Assembly (NCBI RefSeq): GCF_001676385.1
Contig: NZ_LYVJ01000001.1
Span: 124,001 to 188,000 of the forward strand
DNA: 64,000 nucleotides
Direction: 5' to 3'
Source: Stenotrophomonas maltophilia
Lineage (GTDB): Bacteria > Pseudomonadota > Gammaproteobacteria > Xanthomonadales > Xanthomonadaceae
Made by a program: the position numbers and the translations under genes. The first letter of the stretch is position 1. The number at the start of each line of letters is the position of its first letter. Shown one piece after another: positions 38,690 to 47,798 of this stretch. The notes beneath the pieces were generated by a model. The model was not told where the DNA came from and made no database searches. It saw only the letters and a list, made by a program, of their open reading frames with translations.

Positions 38690-38705
38690 TGTGACGCACA
38701 TCACA
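38690..38705. promoter_or_regulatory. Perfect CRP/Clp-type binding site upstream of pgaA
   Basis: TGTGA-CGCACA-TCACA matches the CRP consensus TGTGA-N6-TCACA exactly. Its centre is about 48 nt upstream of the pgaA ATG on the minus strand. In xanthomonads the CRP homologue is Clp, whose DNA binding is inhibited by cyclic-di-GMP and which controls exopolysaccharide and biofilm genes. Whether it activates or represses pga cannot be read without the transcription start. Confidence 0.7.
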
Positions 38706-38988
38706 TGCCAGCTTTCGGCGTGGCCGTGTCCTGCGTCACTCCCTTCGTGCATTCCCGTCCCTCAGGACGGGTACAACCCGGACAGCGACTGCAATGTCTT
38801 GTCTGAAAACGAGAGTCCCCCGCACACCTGGTGGTGGCTCGGGCGGCGCCGCCGCCCCCATGCCCGATGCCGGCACGCGGCAAGGATGGGCATTCCTGGT
38901 CACTATCCGCCCGGATTTGTCAATCCGGCGTCAAAATCCCCCCATGGGCTGACAAGCGGTAGCCGGGCGGTCGATGGTCCCGCCCGGC
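38706..38988. other. Gene-free stretch between pgaA and the CynX-type MFS gene
   Basis: About 280 nt of lower-GC, non-coding DNA between pgaA (which starts at 38649) and the end of the next minus-strand gene. Apart from the Clp-type site at 38690-38705 I see no gene, tRNA or clear terminator. The pgaABCD promoter should lie here or overlap the Clp-type site. Confidence 0.6.
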
Positions 38989-40194
38989 CTACCAGAGGTC
39001 TTCCAGCTTGCGCGGCTTGCACGCCACCCACGATGCGCACAGCATCAGCGTGGCGCAGCTGAACAGGAAGCTGAACGGAATCATCCAGCCGTCGCTGACG
39101 GTGTGCAGCCAGCCGACCAGGAACGGCCCCAGGCAGCTGAAGGTGTAGCCCACGCCCTGCATGAAGCCGGACAGCGCGGCCGAGCCGGTGGGGGTGCGGG
39201 TGCGCAGGTTGATCAGGGTCAGGGCCAGCGGGAACGTGGACGGGCCGACGCCGAGCAGGCAGGCCCACAGCAGCGGAGCCTTCATCGGTGCCAGCAGCAG
39301 GCCGGCGAATGCGATCACGAACGACGAATAGCCGATCAGCACCAGCGGGAACGGGTTCTGCATGCGTACCGCCATCGACGGAATGACCAGCGACGGCAGC
39401 AGGCCCAGCGCCGAGAACACCGCCACCATCACGCCGCCGAACGCGGGCGTGCCACCGGCCTCGACCACGATGCGCGGCAGCCAGGTGAACATCGAATAGG
39501 TCATCAACGAGGTCATGCCGAACATCAGCGTCATGCTCCAGCCCAACGACGTGCGCCATACCTTGCCGTGTGGCTGCGCGGTGGGGTCGGCGGCATCGGC
39601 CTGCGGCCTGGGTGCGCGCGTGGCCAGCAGCAGCCACGGCAACGCCGCGGCCAGCGCCAGCAGCGCCCACATGCCCAGTGACACGCGCCAGCCGGCGGCA
39701 TTGGCCACCGGCACCGCCAGCAGCGCCGGCAGCATCGTGCCCAGCTGCAGCACGCTGATGTACAGCGTGCTCATGGTGCCGACCTTGTTGGCGAAATAGC
39801 GCTTCACCAGCGGTGGTACCACCACGTTGCCGATGCCCATGCCGGCCAGCGCCACGACCGAGCCGAACAGCAGCGTGCCCACGTTGCCGGCGCTGGAGCG
39901 CAGCAGCAGGCCGGCCATCGCCATCACCATCGCCAGCAGGGTGGTGCGTTCCAGGCCGAGGCGCCGCGCCAGGGCCGGGGTGGCCACGCCGAACACTGCG
40001 AACGACGCGGTGGGCAGCATGCCCAGCACACCGGTCATGGTGGTGCCGAAGCCGAATTGCTGGCCGAGCACATCCAGCAGTGGCGTGATGGACGTGACCG
40101 CGGTCCGCAGGTTGACCGCTGCCAGCAGGATGGCCGCGAAGGCGAGGACGCGGCCGCGCAGCAGCGACGGCGGATCGGAAGGGGAGGAACTCAT
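38989..40194 (-). CDS. MFS transporter, CynX/NimT family
   Basis: Inner-membrane transporter of 401 residues with about 12 hydrophobic helices. The start region AAVNLRTAVTSITPLLDVLG is the signature of the cyanate-permease-like CynX/NimT group (the Arg in the first helix is conserved). FANKVGTMSTLYISVLQLGTML is also characteristic. The substrate is unknown. I use ATG 40194 (MSSSPSDPP) behind AAGGA; the longer frame upstream is not supported. No cynTS genes are nearby. Confidence 0.85.
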   Translation of the reverse strand: MSSSPSDPPSLLRGRVLAFAAILLAAVNLRTAVTSITPLLDVLGQQFGFGTTMTGVLGMLPTASFAVFGVATPALARRLGLERTTLLAMVMAMAGLLLRSSAGNVGTLLFGSVVALAGMGIGNVVVPPLVKRYFANKVGTMSTLYISVLQLGTMLPALLAVPVANAAGWRVSLGMWALLALAAALPWLLLATRAPRPQADAADPTAQPHGKVWRTSLGWSMTLMFGMTSLMTYSMFTWLPRIVVEAGGTPAFGGVMVAVFSALGLLPSLVIPSMAVRMQNPFPLVLIGYSSFVIAFAGLLLAPMKAPLLWACLLGVGPSTFPLALTLINLRTRTPTGSAALSGFMQGVGYTFSCLGPFLVGWLHTVSDGWMIPFSFLFSCATLMLCASWVACKPRKLEDLW

Positions 40195-40367
40195 CGGTGG
40201 TCCTTGCAGGTGCCGCATGCCGAGGTGATGGCACGGGCGCCGGCATCGGGCGAGGCCGATGCGGCAGGTGGGAGAGGCGGCCATTGTACGTGGCTGGCCC
40301 GCAACCGCATCGGCAAAGGCCAGGAACGCCCGCCTGCAGGCATCGATCAGGCGCGCGGCGCAGGCAC

Positions 40368-40400
40368 AAAAAAACCCGGAGGACCGTGGAGTCTTCCAGG
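40368..40400 (-). terminator. Terminator of the first tRNA-Pro gene
   Basis: On the minus strand CCTGGA pairs with TCCGGG across a 14-nt loop, followed by seven T. It lies about 20 nt after the tRNA 3' end. Confidence 0.6.
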
Positions 40401-40421
40401 CATTCTTGGTGACCACCGGAG

Positions 40422-40498
<77 letters not shown>

Positions 40499-40590
40499 AA
40501 GGGAGCCGCCTATTCTAGCGATTCACCCCGATGGCGGCAAGGGGTGAACGCCGTTTACTGCGTACTGCCGGAGCAGGTACTCCAGGGAAC

Positions 40591-40619
40591 AAAAAAGCCT
40601 GGACGACTTCACCAGGCTT
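40591..40619 (-). terminator. Terminator of the second tRNA-Pro gene
   Basis: On the minus strand AAGCCTGG pairs with CCAGGCTT in an 8-bp stem, followed by a T-run. It is about 20 nt past the tRNA 3' end, so the two tRNA genes probably have separate transcripts. Confidence 0.7.
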
Positions 40620-40636
40620 CAATGCGACCACCGAAG

Positions 40637-40713
<77 letters not shown>

Positions 40714-40768
40714 AAGGAGCCGCCTAAGATACCGTGTGAAGGCCAAGGCGGCAAGGTTTTTTTACCGC

Positions 40769-40885
40769 TCAGCGGCGATTTTCCTTCTCGAGGCGGTTCT
40801 GTTCGCGGGCTTCGAACCACATGCCGTTGAGGATGGCCACGGTCGAGGCAAGGCCGGCGCCGAGAATCCAGGCGAAATACCACAT
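40769..40885 (-). CDS. cydX: Cytochrome bd small subunit CydX
   Basis: A 38-residue membrane peptide that stabilises the cytochrome bd oxidase haems. MWYFAWILGAGLASTVAILN is the CydX/YbgT signature, with the Trp and Tyr pair and a Glu after the helix (MWFEARE). The frame begins at ATG 40885 with GGAGAAGAC upstream. It is the third gene of cydABX, separated from cydB by 59 nt that hold a SMAG palindrome. It is easy to miss by length. Confidence 0.9.
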   Translation of the reverse strand: MWYFAWILGAGLASTVAILNGMWFEAREQNRLEKENRR

Positions 40886-40907
40886 GTTGTCTTCTCCTTC
40901 ATTCCGG

Positions 40908-40932
40908 GTAGGTGCCGACCGTTGGTCGGCAC
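40908..40932. repeat. SMAG/REP palindrome between cydB and cydX
   Basis: GTAGGTGCCGACCGTTGGTC followed by GGCAC. It has the GTAG head and the GCCGACC stem also seen at 22696, here inside the cyd operon. Confidence 0.8.
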
Positions 40933-40944
40933 ACGTGCAAGCAA

Positions 40945-42096
40945 TCAATACGCGTTCGGGTTGTTGCCCATTTCCTCGCTGGTGGTCTTGCCCTTCAGCA
41001 CGCGATACACCCAGGTGGTGTAGGCGAGGATGATCGGCAGGAACACCACGGTGGCCAGCAACATGATCCACAGGGTCAGGTGGCTGGACGAGGCATCCCA
41101 CACGGTCAGGCTGGAAGTGGGCTGGCTCGAGGACGGCAGCAGGAACGGGAAGATGGCGAAACCGACGGTCAGGATGATGCCGGCGATGGCCGCACCCGAA
41201 GCGATGAAGGCCAGGCCGCCGCGACGCGCCCGCAGCAGCACCGCGCTGGCCAGCAGGCCGGCCAGGCCGAGCAGCGGGGCCAGGATCGTGGCCGGCATCG
41301 CGCTGTAGTTGCGCATCCAGCCGCCGGCGGCGCCCAGCTCGGCGCTCTTCAGTAGCGGATTGGTCGCGCCATCGGTCACCACCTGCGAGGTGATCTGGTA
41401 GCCCGGCAGGCCGAAGGCCACCCAGGCGCCGCCTGCGGCGAACAGTACGAAGGCGATCACCGCAGCGAGGCTGCCGAAGCGGGCCGCACGCTCGGCCACC
41501 GGCCCGCTGGTCTTCAGCACCAGCATCGCCGCACCATGGGCGACCAGCATCGATACGCTGAGCAGGCCGGCCAGCAGCGCGAACGGCATCAGCAGGCCGA
41601 AGAACGAGCCGGTGTAGAAGATGCGCATGCTGTCATCGAAGTGGAATGGCACGCCGAGCAGCACGTTGCCGACGGCCACGCCCATGATCAGCGCCGGGAT
41701 GAACCCGCCGATGAACAGCGCCCAGTCCCAGGTGCTGCGCCAGCGCTCGCTGGGCATCTTGCTGCGGAACTTGAAGCCGACCGGGCGCAGGATCAAGGCG
41801 AACAGGATCACGAACATCGCCAGGTAGAACCCGGAGAAGCTGACGGCGTACAACGGCGGCCAGGCAGCGAAGATCGCACCGCCACCCAGGATCAGCCACA
41901 CCTGGTTGCCTTCCCAGACCGGGCCGATGGTGTTGATCACCAGCCGGCGCTCGGCATCGTTGCGGGCGACGAAGGGCAGCAGGGTGCCGACGCCGAGGTC
42001 GAAACCATCCATCACGGCAAAGCCGATCAGCAGGATGCCGAGCAGCAGCCACCAGATAACGCGCAGCGTGGTGTAGTCCAGAAGAATGAAATCCAT
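40945..42096 (-). CDS. cydB: Cytochrome bd ubiquinol oxidase subunit II
   Basis: Membrane subunit paired with CydA in the high-affinity terminal oxidase; 383 residues with eight or nine hydrophobic helices. The start [20 protein letters not shown], and [33 protein letters not shown] and [10 protein letters not shown] are CydB signatures. It follows cydA by 15 nt and precedes cydX. Confidence 0.96.
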   Translation of the reverse strand: MDFILLDYTTLRVIWWLLLGILLIGFAVMDGFDLGVGTLLPFVARNDAERRLVINTIGPVWEGNQVWLILGGGAIFAAWPPLYAVSFSGFYLAMFVILFALILRPVGFKFRSKMPSERWRSTWDWALFIGGFIPALIMGVAVGNVLLGVPFHFDDSMRIFYTGSFFGLLMPFALLAGLLSVSMLVAHGAAMLVLKTSGPVAERAARFGSLAAVIAFVLFAAGGAWVAFGLPGYQITSQVVTDGATNPLLKSAELGAAGGWMRNYSAMPATILAPLLGLAGLLASAVLLRARRGGLAFIASGAAIAGIILTVGFAIFPFLLPSSSQPTSSLTVWDASSSHLTLWIMLLATVVFLPIILAYTTWVYRVLKGKTTSEEMGNNPNAY

Positions 42097-42111
42097 CGTG
42101 GTTCTCCTGCC

Positions 42112-43701
42112 TCAGGCCTGGCCGGCGGCGGGCGCCGAGGCATTGTGGGAAGCATGTGGCTGGGGCGACTGCAGCGACGGCAGCAGTTCGTCCGGGCCCT
42201 TGCGGATCGCCTTGAGCATCAGCTTGATCTCGACCACGATCAGCGCGGTGTAGATCGCGGTGAAGCCGGCCAGCGTCAGCACGATTTCATGCAGGGCCAG
42301 GCCCGATGCCGCATAGAAGGTCGGCAGCACGCCGTCGACGGCCCACGGCTGGCGGCCGTACTCGGCCACGAACCAGCCGCATTCGATCGCGATCCACGGC
42401 ACCGGCAGGGTCCACAGGGCGAGCTTGAGGAACCAGCGCTTGTCCTGGAAGTTGTTGCGGCACGAGAAGTAGAACGCCAGTGCGAAGAAGGCAATCAGGT
42501 AGAAGCCGAGGCCGGCCATCACGCGGAACGTCCAGAACAGCGGCATCACGCGTGGCACGGTATCCATCGCCGCCTGCGAGATTTCCTGCGGGGTGGCGTT
42601 GAGGATGTCCTCGCGGTACCGCTTCAGCAGCAGGCCGTGACCCAGGTCCTGCCAGTGGCGATCGAACATCTCGCGTGCTTCGGTGTCGTTCCGGTTGGCA
42701 CGCAGGCGCTCCAGTGCCCCGTAGGCCAGCTGGCCACCGCGCACGCGGTGTTCAGCGCGTTCGACCAGTTCCAGGATGCCGGGGATCGGCTGGTCCAGCG
42801 AACGGGTGGCGATCAGCCCCATCAGGTAGGGGATCTTTACCGCATAGTCGTTCTGGTGGGTGTCCTGGTTCGGAATGCCGAAAGCGGTGAAATCGGCCGG
42901 CGCACGCTCGGTCTCCCACATCGCTTCGATCGCGGCCAGCTTCATCTTCTGGTGTTCGCTGGCGGCGTAACCGCTCTCGTCACCCAGCACCACCACCGAC
43001 AGCGAGGACAGCAGGCCGAATGCCGCCGCCACCGCGAACGAACGGCGGGCCAGGTCCCGGTGCTTGCTGCGTAGCAGGAACAGCGCGCTGATCGACATCA
43101 CGAAGACTGCGCCGGTCACGTAGCCGGCACTGACGGTATGCACGAACTTGGCCTGCGCCACCGGGTTGAACACCACGGCCATGAAGTCGACCACCTCCAT
43201 GCGCATGGTGTCCGGGTTGAACACCGCGCCGGTCGGGTTCTGCATCCAGCCGTTGGCAACCAGGATCCACACCGCCGACAGGTTGGTACCCAGCGCCATC
43301 AGCCAGGTGACCGTCAGGTGCTTGACCTTGCTCAGGCGGTTCCAGCCGAAGAAGAACAGGCCGACGAAGGTGGCTTCGAGGAAGAACGCCATCAGGCCTT
43401 CGATGGCCAGCGGCGCACCGAAGATGTCACCCACGTAGTGGCTGTAGTAGGACCAGTTCATGCCGAACTGGAATTCCATGACGATGCCGGTGGCAACGCC
43501 CATGGCGAAGTTGATGCCGAACAGGACGCCCCAGAACAGGGTCATCCTGCGCCAGATGTCCTTGCCGGTCATCACGTACACGCTTTCCATGATGGCCACC
43601 ATGAAGGACAGGCCGAGGGTGAGCGGTACGAATAGGAAGTGGTACATCGCGGTCAGCGCGAATTGCAGCCGCGACAGTTCTACGACTGTCTGATCAATCA
43701 T
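42112..43701 (-). CDS. cydA: Cytochrome bd ubiquinol oxidase subunit I
   Basis: Haem-binding subunit that oxidises ubiquinol; 529 residues. The axial His19 region is LSRLQFALTAMYHFLFVPLT. GRQPW and the long Q-loop region between helices 6 and 7 (IPYLMGLIATRSLDQPIPG) place it in the long-Q-loop E. coli class. GVATGIVMEFQFGMNWSYYS is conserved. First gene of cydABX, transcribed away from cydDC, with an FNR-type box about 97 nt upstream of its ATG. Confidence 0.97.
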   Translation of the reverse strand: MIDQTVVELSRLQFALTAMYHFLFVPLTLGLSFMVAIMESVYVMTGKDIWRRMTLFWGVLFGINFAMGVATGIVMEFQFGMNWSYYSHYVGDIFGAPLAIEGLMAFFLEATFVGLFFFGWNRLSKVKHLTVTWLMALGTNLSAVWILVANGWMQNPTGAVFNPDTMRMEVVDFMAVVFNPVAQAKFVHTVSAGYVTGAVFVMSISALFLLRSKHRDLARRSFAVAAAFGLLSSLSVVVLGDESGYAASEHQKMKLAAIEAMWETERAPADFTAFGIPNQDTHQNDYAVKIPYLMGLIATRSLDQPIPGILELVERAEHRVRGGQLAYGALERLRANRNDTEAREMFDRHWQDLGHGLLLKRYREDILNATPQEISQAAMDTVPRVMPLFWTFRVMAGLGFYLIAFFALAFYFSCRNNFQDKRWFLKLALWTLPVPWIAIECGWFVAEYGRQPWAVDGVLPTFYAASGLALHEIVLTLAGFTAIYTALIVVEIKLMLKAIRKGPDELLPSLQSPQPHASHNASAPAAGQA

Positions 43702-43791
43702 GGCCTGGCTACCTCGTTGGATAGTGCCGTTGCAGGTGGCGGGAAGGGTGGTCTACGACGTGAATGATGTGACCGACTACTTCAAACAGCC

Positions 43792-43805
43792 TTGATCCAG
43801 ATCAA
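43792..43805. promoter_or_regulatory. Perfect FNR-type box between cydA and cydDC
   Basis: TTGAT-CCAG-ATCAA matches the FNR/ANR consensus TTGAT-N4-ATCAA exactly. It lies 91-104 nt upstream of cydA (minus strand) and 125-138 nt upstream of cydD (plus strand). An oxygen-sensing FNR-family regulator is therefore likely to raise bd oxidase synthesis at low oxygen. Confidence 0.75.
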
Positions 43806-43929
43806 TGTATGAATGGGTGCCTTGGTCGATCGTATGCCAACCTGATGAAGACTGCGACCGCCGGCCGCAGGGGGAGGGGCGTGCCTGCGCCTACAATGCC
43901 GTGTCGCCCCTGTTGCCCGTGAAGACCCC

Positions 43930-45672
43930 TTGAGCGCTGCCGAAACGACCCCTGACAGCCTTTCCCCGGAAGAAGGCACCCGCCAGCGGCGTGAACGTAC
44001 GGCCTGGCTGGCCGACCTGGCACGCTCGGCCCCGGGCCGCCAGCGTCTGGCGGCCCTGTGCATCTGCCTGTCCGGCGCATTGCTGGTCGGCCAGGCTGCC
44101 GCCATCGCCTGGCTGGTGCAGCAGGTTCTGGTGGAACGGACGCCACTGGCATCGGGCCTGCCGGTGCTGGGTGGGCTGGCGGTGATCCTGGTGCTGCGTA
44201 CGTTGCTGGGCAGTGCCACCCAGGCCGCTGCCGGTGATGTCGCCGACGCCGCGCGCCTGGCACTGCGCGAGCGCGTGTTCGCCCGCCTGCTCGGCAACGG
44301 CCCGCTGTGGCTGCGCCAGCGCCGTACCGGCGAACTGGGCGAGCTGATGCTGCACCACGGTGATGCGATCGAAAGCTACTACAGCGGTTTCCTGCCGGTG
44401 CGTACCGAGGTCGTGGTGGTGCCACTGCTGATCCTGGCGGCAGTGGCCTGGGTCGACTGGGTGGTGGCGCTGATCCTGCTCTTCACGGCGCCGCTGGTTC
44501 CCTTTTTCATGATGCTGGTCGGCTGGGGTGCTGAAGCCGCCGGCCGCGCCCAGCTGGGTGAGCTGGCCCGGATGAGCGGCCACTTCGCAGACCGCATCAA
44601 GGGCCTGGGGCTGCTGCGGCTGTATGGCCGGGGCGAGGCCGAACTGGCCGGCGTCGAGGCAGCTGCGGAGGGCGTGCGGCTGCGTACGATGAAGGTACTG
44701 CGCATCGCCTTCCTGTCGTCCACCGTGCTGGAATTCTTTGCGTCGGTCAGCGTGGCGATGGTCGCGCTGTACCTGGGCCTGAGCTATCTGGGCATGATGT
44801 CGCTGCACGCGACGGTACCGACGCTGGGGGCCGGCGTGTTCTGCCTGCTGCTGGCGCCGGAGTTCTATGCGCCGCTGCGACGCCTGGCGGCGCATTACCA
44901 CGACCGCGCCAATGCACTGGCCGCCGCCGCCGAAGTGGAACGCCTGCTGCAGTCGCTGCCCGACGAGCAGGGCCTGATCGAAACCGAGGTGGCACCGCTG
45001 GCGGTGGAACCGGCCGAAGCCGCGCTGCCGCCGCTGCAGGCGCAGGGACTGGTGCTGCGCCCGCTGGGTGCACCGCATGATGTACTGCAGGATCTGGACG
45101 TCCTGCTGGAACCGGGCCAGCGCTTGGCTCTGGTGGGTCCCAGTGGATCCGGCAAGAGCACGCTGCTGGAAGCCCTGGCCGGCTGGTTGCCGCCCCGGGC
45201 CGGCAAGCTGCAGCTGCGTCCCGGCGTGCAGGTGGCTTACGCCAGCCAGCGCCCGTATCTGTTCCATGGCAGCATCGCCGAGAACCTGCGCCTGGCCGAC
45301 CCCGGCGCCAGCGATGCACGCCTGCGCGCCGTGGCCGAGGCAGCGCAGGTGCTGCAGTTCGCGCAGCGCCTGCCGCAGGGCCTGGATACCGTGATCGGCG
45401 AGCGTGGCTTCGGGCTGTCCGGCGGTGAAGCACGCCGTATCGGCCTGGCCCGCCTGCTGCTGCGCGACCCGCAGGTGCTGTTGCTGGATGAGCCCACCGC
45501 CTTCCTTGATGCCGATACCGAGTCCGCATTGCTGCGCAGCCTGGCCGCCTATGCACGCGGCCGCAGCGTGGTGGTCGCCACCCACAGCCCGGCCGTGATG
45601 GCGTGGGCCGATCGCTGCCTGCTGTTGCCTGAAGGCCGCCTGGTGGAACCGGCACAGGTGGTGCGCGCATGA
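43930..45672 (+). CDS. cydD: Heterodimeric thiol ABC exporter subunit CydD
   Basis: ABC half-transporter (580 residues) that with CydC exports cysteine/glutathione to the periplasm, needed for cytochrome bd and c assembly. Six hydrophobic segments fill residues ~30-330. The nucleotide-binding domain has VGPSGSGKSTLLEALAG (Walker A), LSGGEARRIGLARLLL (signature) and LLLDEPTAFLD (Walker B). The only in-frame start is TTG at 43930; no ATG occurs before residue ~140. Translation runs into cydC by a 4-nt overlap. Confidence 0.93.
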   Translation: MSAAETTPDSLSPEEGTRQRRERTAWLADLARSAPGRQRLAALCICLSGALLVGQAAAIAWLVQQVLVERTPLASGLPVLGGLAVILVLRTLLGSATQAAAGDVADAARLALRERVFARLLGNGPLWLRQRRTGELGELMLHHGDAIESYYSGFLPVRTEVVVVPLLILAAVAWVDWVVALILLFTAPLVPFFMMLVGWGAEAAGRAQLGELARMSGHFADRIKGLGLLRLYGRGEAELAGVEAAAEGVRLRTMKVLRIAFLSSTVLEFFASVSVAMVALYLGLSYLGMMSLHATVPTLGAGVFCLLLAPEFYAPLRRLAAHYHDRANALAAAAEVERLLQSLPDEQGLIETEVAPLAVEPAEAALPPLQAQGLVLRPLGAPHDVLQDLDVLLEPGQRLALVGPSGSGKSTLLEALAGWLPPRAGKLQLRPGVQVAYASQRPYLFHGSIAENLRLADPGASDARLRAVAEAAQVLQFAQRLPQGLDTVIGERGFGLSGGEARRIGLARLLLRDPQVLLLDEPTAFLDADTESALLRSLAAYARGRSVVVATHSPAVMAWADRCLLLPEGRLVEPAQVVRA

Positions 45673-47342
45673 GCCGTTCGCCCGATTCGCTGCGCGGGGT
45701 GTTCCTGCGCCATCGTCCGCGCCTGCTGCTGGCCGTGCTGCTGCTGTGGACCACGATGCTGGCCGGCACTGCATTGCTGGGCCTGTCCGGCGGCTTCCTC
45801 ACGGCGGCCGCGCTGGCCGGAGCCGCGGGCCTCGGGCAGGGTTTCAATTTCTTCTCGCCATCGGCCGGCATCCGCGGGCTGACCATGGCGCGCATCGTCT
45901 CGCGCTACTTCGAAAAGCTGGTCGGCCACGATGCGACCCTGCGCATCGCCCGCGACCTGCGCGTATGGTTCTTCCGCCGCGCGCTGCCGCTTGCACCGGC
46001 ACGCTTGGGGGCCACGCGCACTGGCGAACTGCTGGCACGCCTGCTGGGTGACATCGGCGAGGTCGATGGACTGCTGGTGAGGGCGATCGGTCCGCTGCTG
46101 GCGCTGGGTGCATTGTCAGTGGTTGGCGTTGCCTCGGCGGCGGTGATCCTGCCGCCCGCAGCGGTATTGCTGGCGGCACTGGCGCTGTTGATCGCCTTCG
46201 GCGTTCCATGGCTGGGCGTGCGGGGCCATGACAATGAGGAAGCCGATCGCGCCGCGCATCGCGCCGCGCTGCGCACGGCCGCGTTCGAGGGACTGGAAGG
46301 AGCGGGTGACCTGGCGGCGCTGCATGCCGACGCCGCCTGGCAGCTGAAGGTGCGGGTGGCCGCCAAGCAGCTGGCCTCGCGGGACCGGCGTCGTCGCTGG
46401 CGCCTGATCGCGGGCTCGACCCTGCACGGAGTGGTGGCCGGGCTCGGCCTGGTCGCGATGCTGGCACTGGCGCTGCATGCGGCCGAGCGGCAGCGCATCG
46501 CACCGGAAATGGCGGCAGGACTGGTGTTCCTCACCGTGGCGCTGATCGAGCTCTGGGCTGGCATGGGCCTGGCCTGGCAGTCGCTGCAGTCCGGCCGCAT
46601 CGCCGCAGGCCGCCTGCAGGCCATCGTCGAGCAACCGCCGGTGGTGCAGGATCCACAGGTGGCGCAGCCGGTCCCGGCGGCAGCGCGCGTGCACTGGGAT
46701 GATGTGCACTTCCAGTGGCCGGGTGCGGCACGTCCGGTGCTGTCCGGGCTGCAGCTGACCCTGGCGCCCGGCGAACGCGTCGCCATCCGCGGTGACAGCG
46801 GCAGTGGCAAGACCACGCTGTCGAGCCTGCTGCTGCGGCTGTGGGACCCGCAGCAGGGGCGCGTGACCTATGGCGGCCGCGATCTGCGAGACTTCGCCCA
46901 GGCCGACTGGCACCGCCAGCTGGCCTGGCTGCCGCAGAACGCGCCGGTATTCGCCGGCAGCGTGGCCGAGAACCTGCGCTTGGGCGATCCCGGGGCCAGC
47001 GACGCGGCGTTGTGGGCGGTACTGCGCCGCGTGCGCCTGGGCGAATGGGCCGAGTGCAATGGAGGCCTGCAGGCGTGGGTGGGTGAGAACGGTGCGACGA
47101 TGTCGGCCGGCCAGGCGCGACGGCTGGCGTTGGCGCGGGCGCTGCTGCGCAACGCACCGATCCTGCTGCTGGACGAACCGACCGAGGGACTGGACGTGGA
47201 TACCGCGCGTGCGCTGCTGCAGGACCTTGCGGGCCTGCTCGACGGGCGCAGCCTGTTGATGATCACCCACGACGAGCTGCCCGAAGGCGTGGTCGATGCG
47301 CAGTACCGGTTGCGCGATGGGGTATTGCTCCGCGAAGCGTGA
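45669..47342 (+). CDS. cydC: Heterodimeric thiol ABC exporter subunit CydC
   Basis: Partner half-transporter of CydD; 557 residues. Six hydrophobic segments precede the ATP-binding domain with [18 protein letters not shown] (Walker A), the signature [16 protein letters not shown] (the usual LSGG degenerates to MSAG) and [11 protein letters not shown] (Walker B). The degenerate signature marks the asymmetric heterodimer. The gene ends at a SMAG dimer shortly after its stop. Confidence 0.93.
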   Translation: MSRSPDSLRGVFLRHRPRLLLAVLLLWTTMLAGTALLGLSGGFLTAAALAGAAGLGQGFNFFSPSAGIRGLTMARIVSRYFEKLVGHDATLRIARDLRVWFFRRALPLAPARLGATRTGELLARLLGDIGEVDGLLVRAIGPLLALGALSVVGVASAAVILPPAAVLLAALALLIAFGVPWLGVRGHDNEEADRAAHRAALRTAAFEGLEGAGDLAALHADAAWQLKVRVAAKQLASRDRRRRWRLIAGSTLHGVVAGLGLVAMLALALHAAERQRIAPEMAAGLVFLTVALIELWAGMGLAWQSLQSGRIAAGRLQAIVEQPPVVQDPQVAQPVPAAARVHWDDVHFQWPGAARPVLSGLQLTLAPGERVAIRGDSGSGKTTLSSLLLRLWDPQQGRVTYGGRDLRDFAQADWHRQLAWLPQNAPVFAGSVAENLRLGDPGASDAALWAVLRRVRLGEWAECNGGLQAWVGENGATMSAGQARRLALARALLRNAPILLLDEPTEGLDVDTARALLQDLAGLLDGRSLLMITHDELPEGVVDAQYRLRDGVLLREA

Positions 47343-47385
47343 CGTCGTTGCCCACCACGCCGTCCCCGCGTGGCGTGGATCCACT

Positions 47386-47446
47386 GTAGAGCCGGGCCCG
47401 TGCTCGGCTCCGGACGCAAGTCAGCCGAGCATGGGCTCGGCTCTAC
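47386..47446. repeat. SMAG/REP dimer between cydC and the DUF1294 gene
   Basis: GTAGAGCCGGGCCCGTGCTC with GGCTC, then GCCGAGCATGGGCTCGGCTC with TAC, face each other across about 60 nt. The dimer divides two convergent genes and could act as transcript end. Confidence 0.85.
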
Positions 47447-47453
47447 AGGTTGG

Positions 47454-47798
47454 CTATCGCGAAAACTCGCGCAGCAGCACCGCGATCGAGGCCACGTTGG
47501 CCAGCACGCACAACCAGAACACCCACTGGAACGCGGCCTTGCGATGCTTGTGGCGGAACAGTGCCTGGCCCAGCAGCGCGCCCGGCCAACCCCCGGCAAA
47601 GGCCAGCAGCTGCAGGGTACGTTCGGGAATCCGCCACTGCCTGCGCTGCGCTGCGCGCTTGTCGTGGCCATACAGGCCGAACGATACCGCGCTGGCCAGC
47701 AGGCACCAGCCACCCAGCCACAGCGGCAGCATGCCGCTGACCATCAGTGCGGCCAGCGCGCCGAACGCGGCCAGCGCGAGGTTACGCCGCCACGCCAC
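47454..47798 (-). CDS. DUF1294-family membrane protein
   Basis: A 114-residue inner-membrane protein with three or four hydrophobic segments. The motif YGHDKRAAQRRQWRIPERTLQLLA is characteristic of DUF1294; GGWPGALLGQALFRHK follows. The start is GTG 47798, directly after the metX stop codon (TAAGTG). No function is known for the family. Confidence 0.85.
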   Translation of the reverse strand: MAWRRNLALAAFGALAALMVSGMLPLWLGGWCLLASAVSFGLYGHDKRAAQRRQWRIPERTLQLLAFAGGWPGALLGQALFRHKHRKAAFQWVFWLCVLANVASIAVLLREFSR

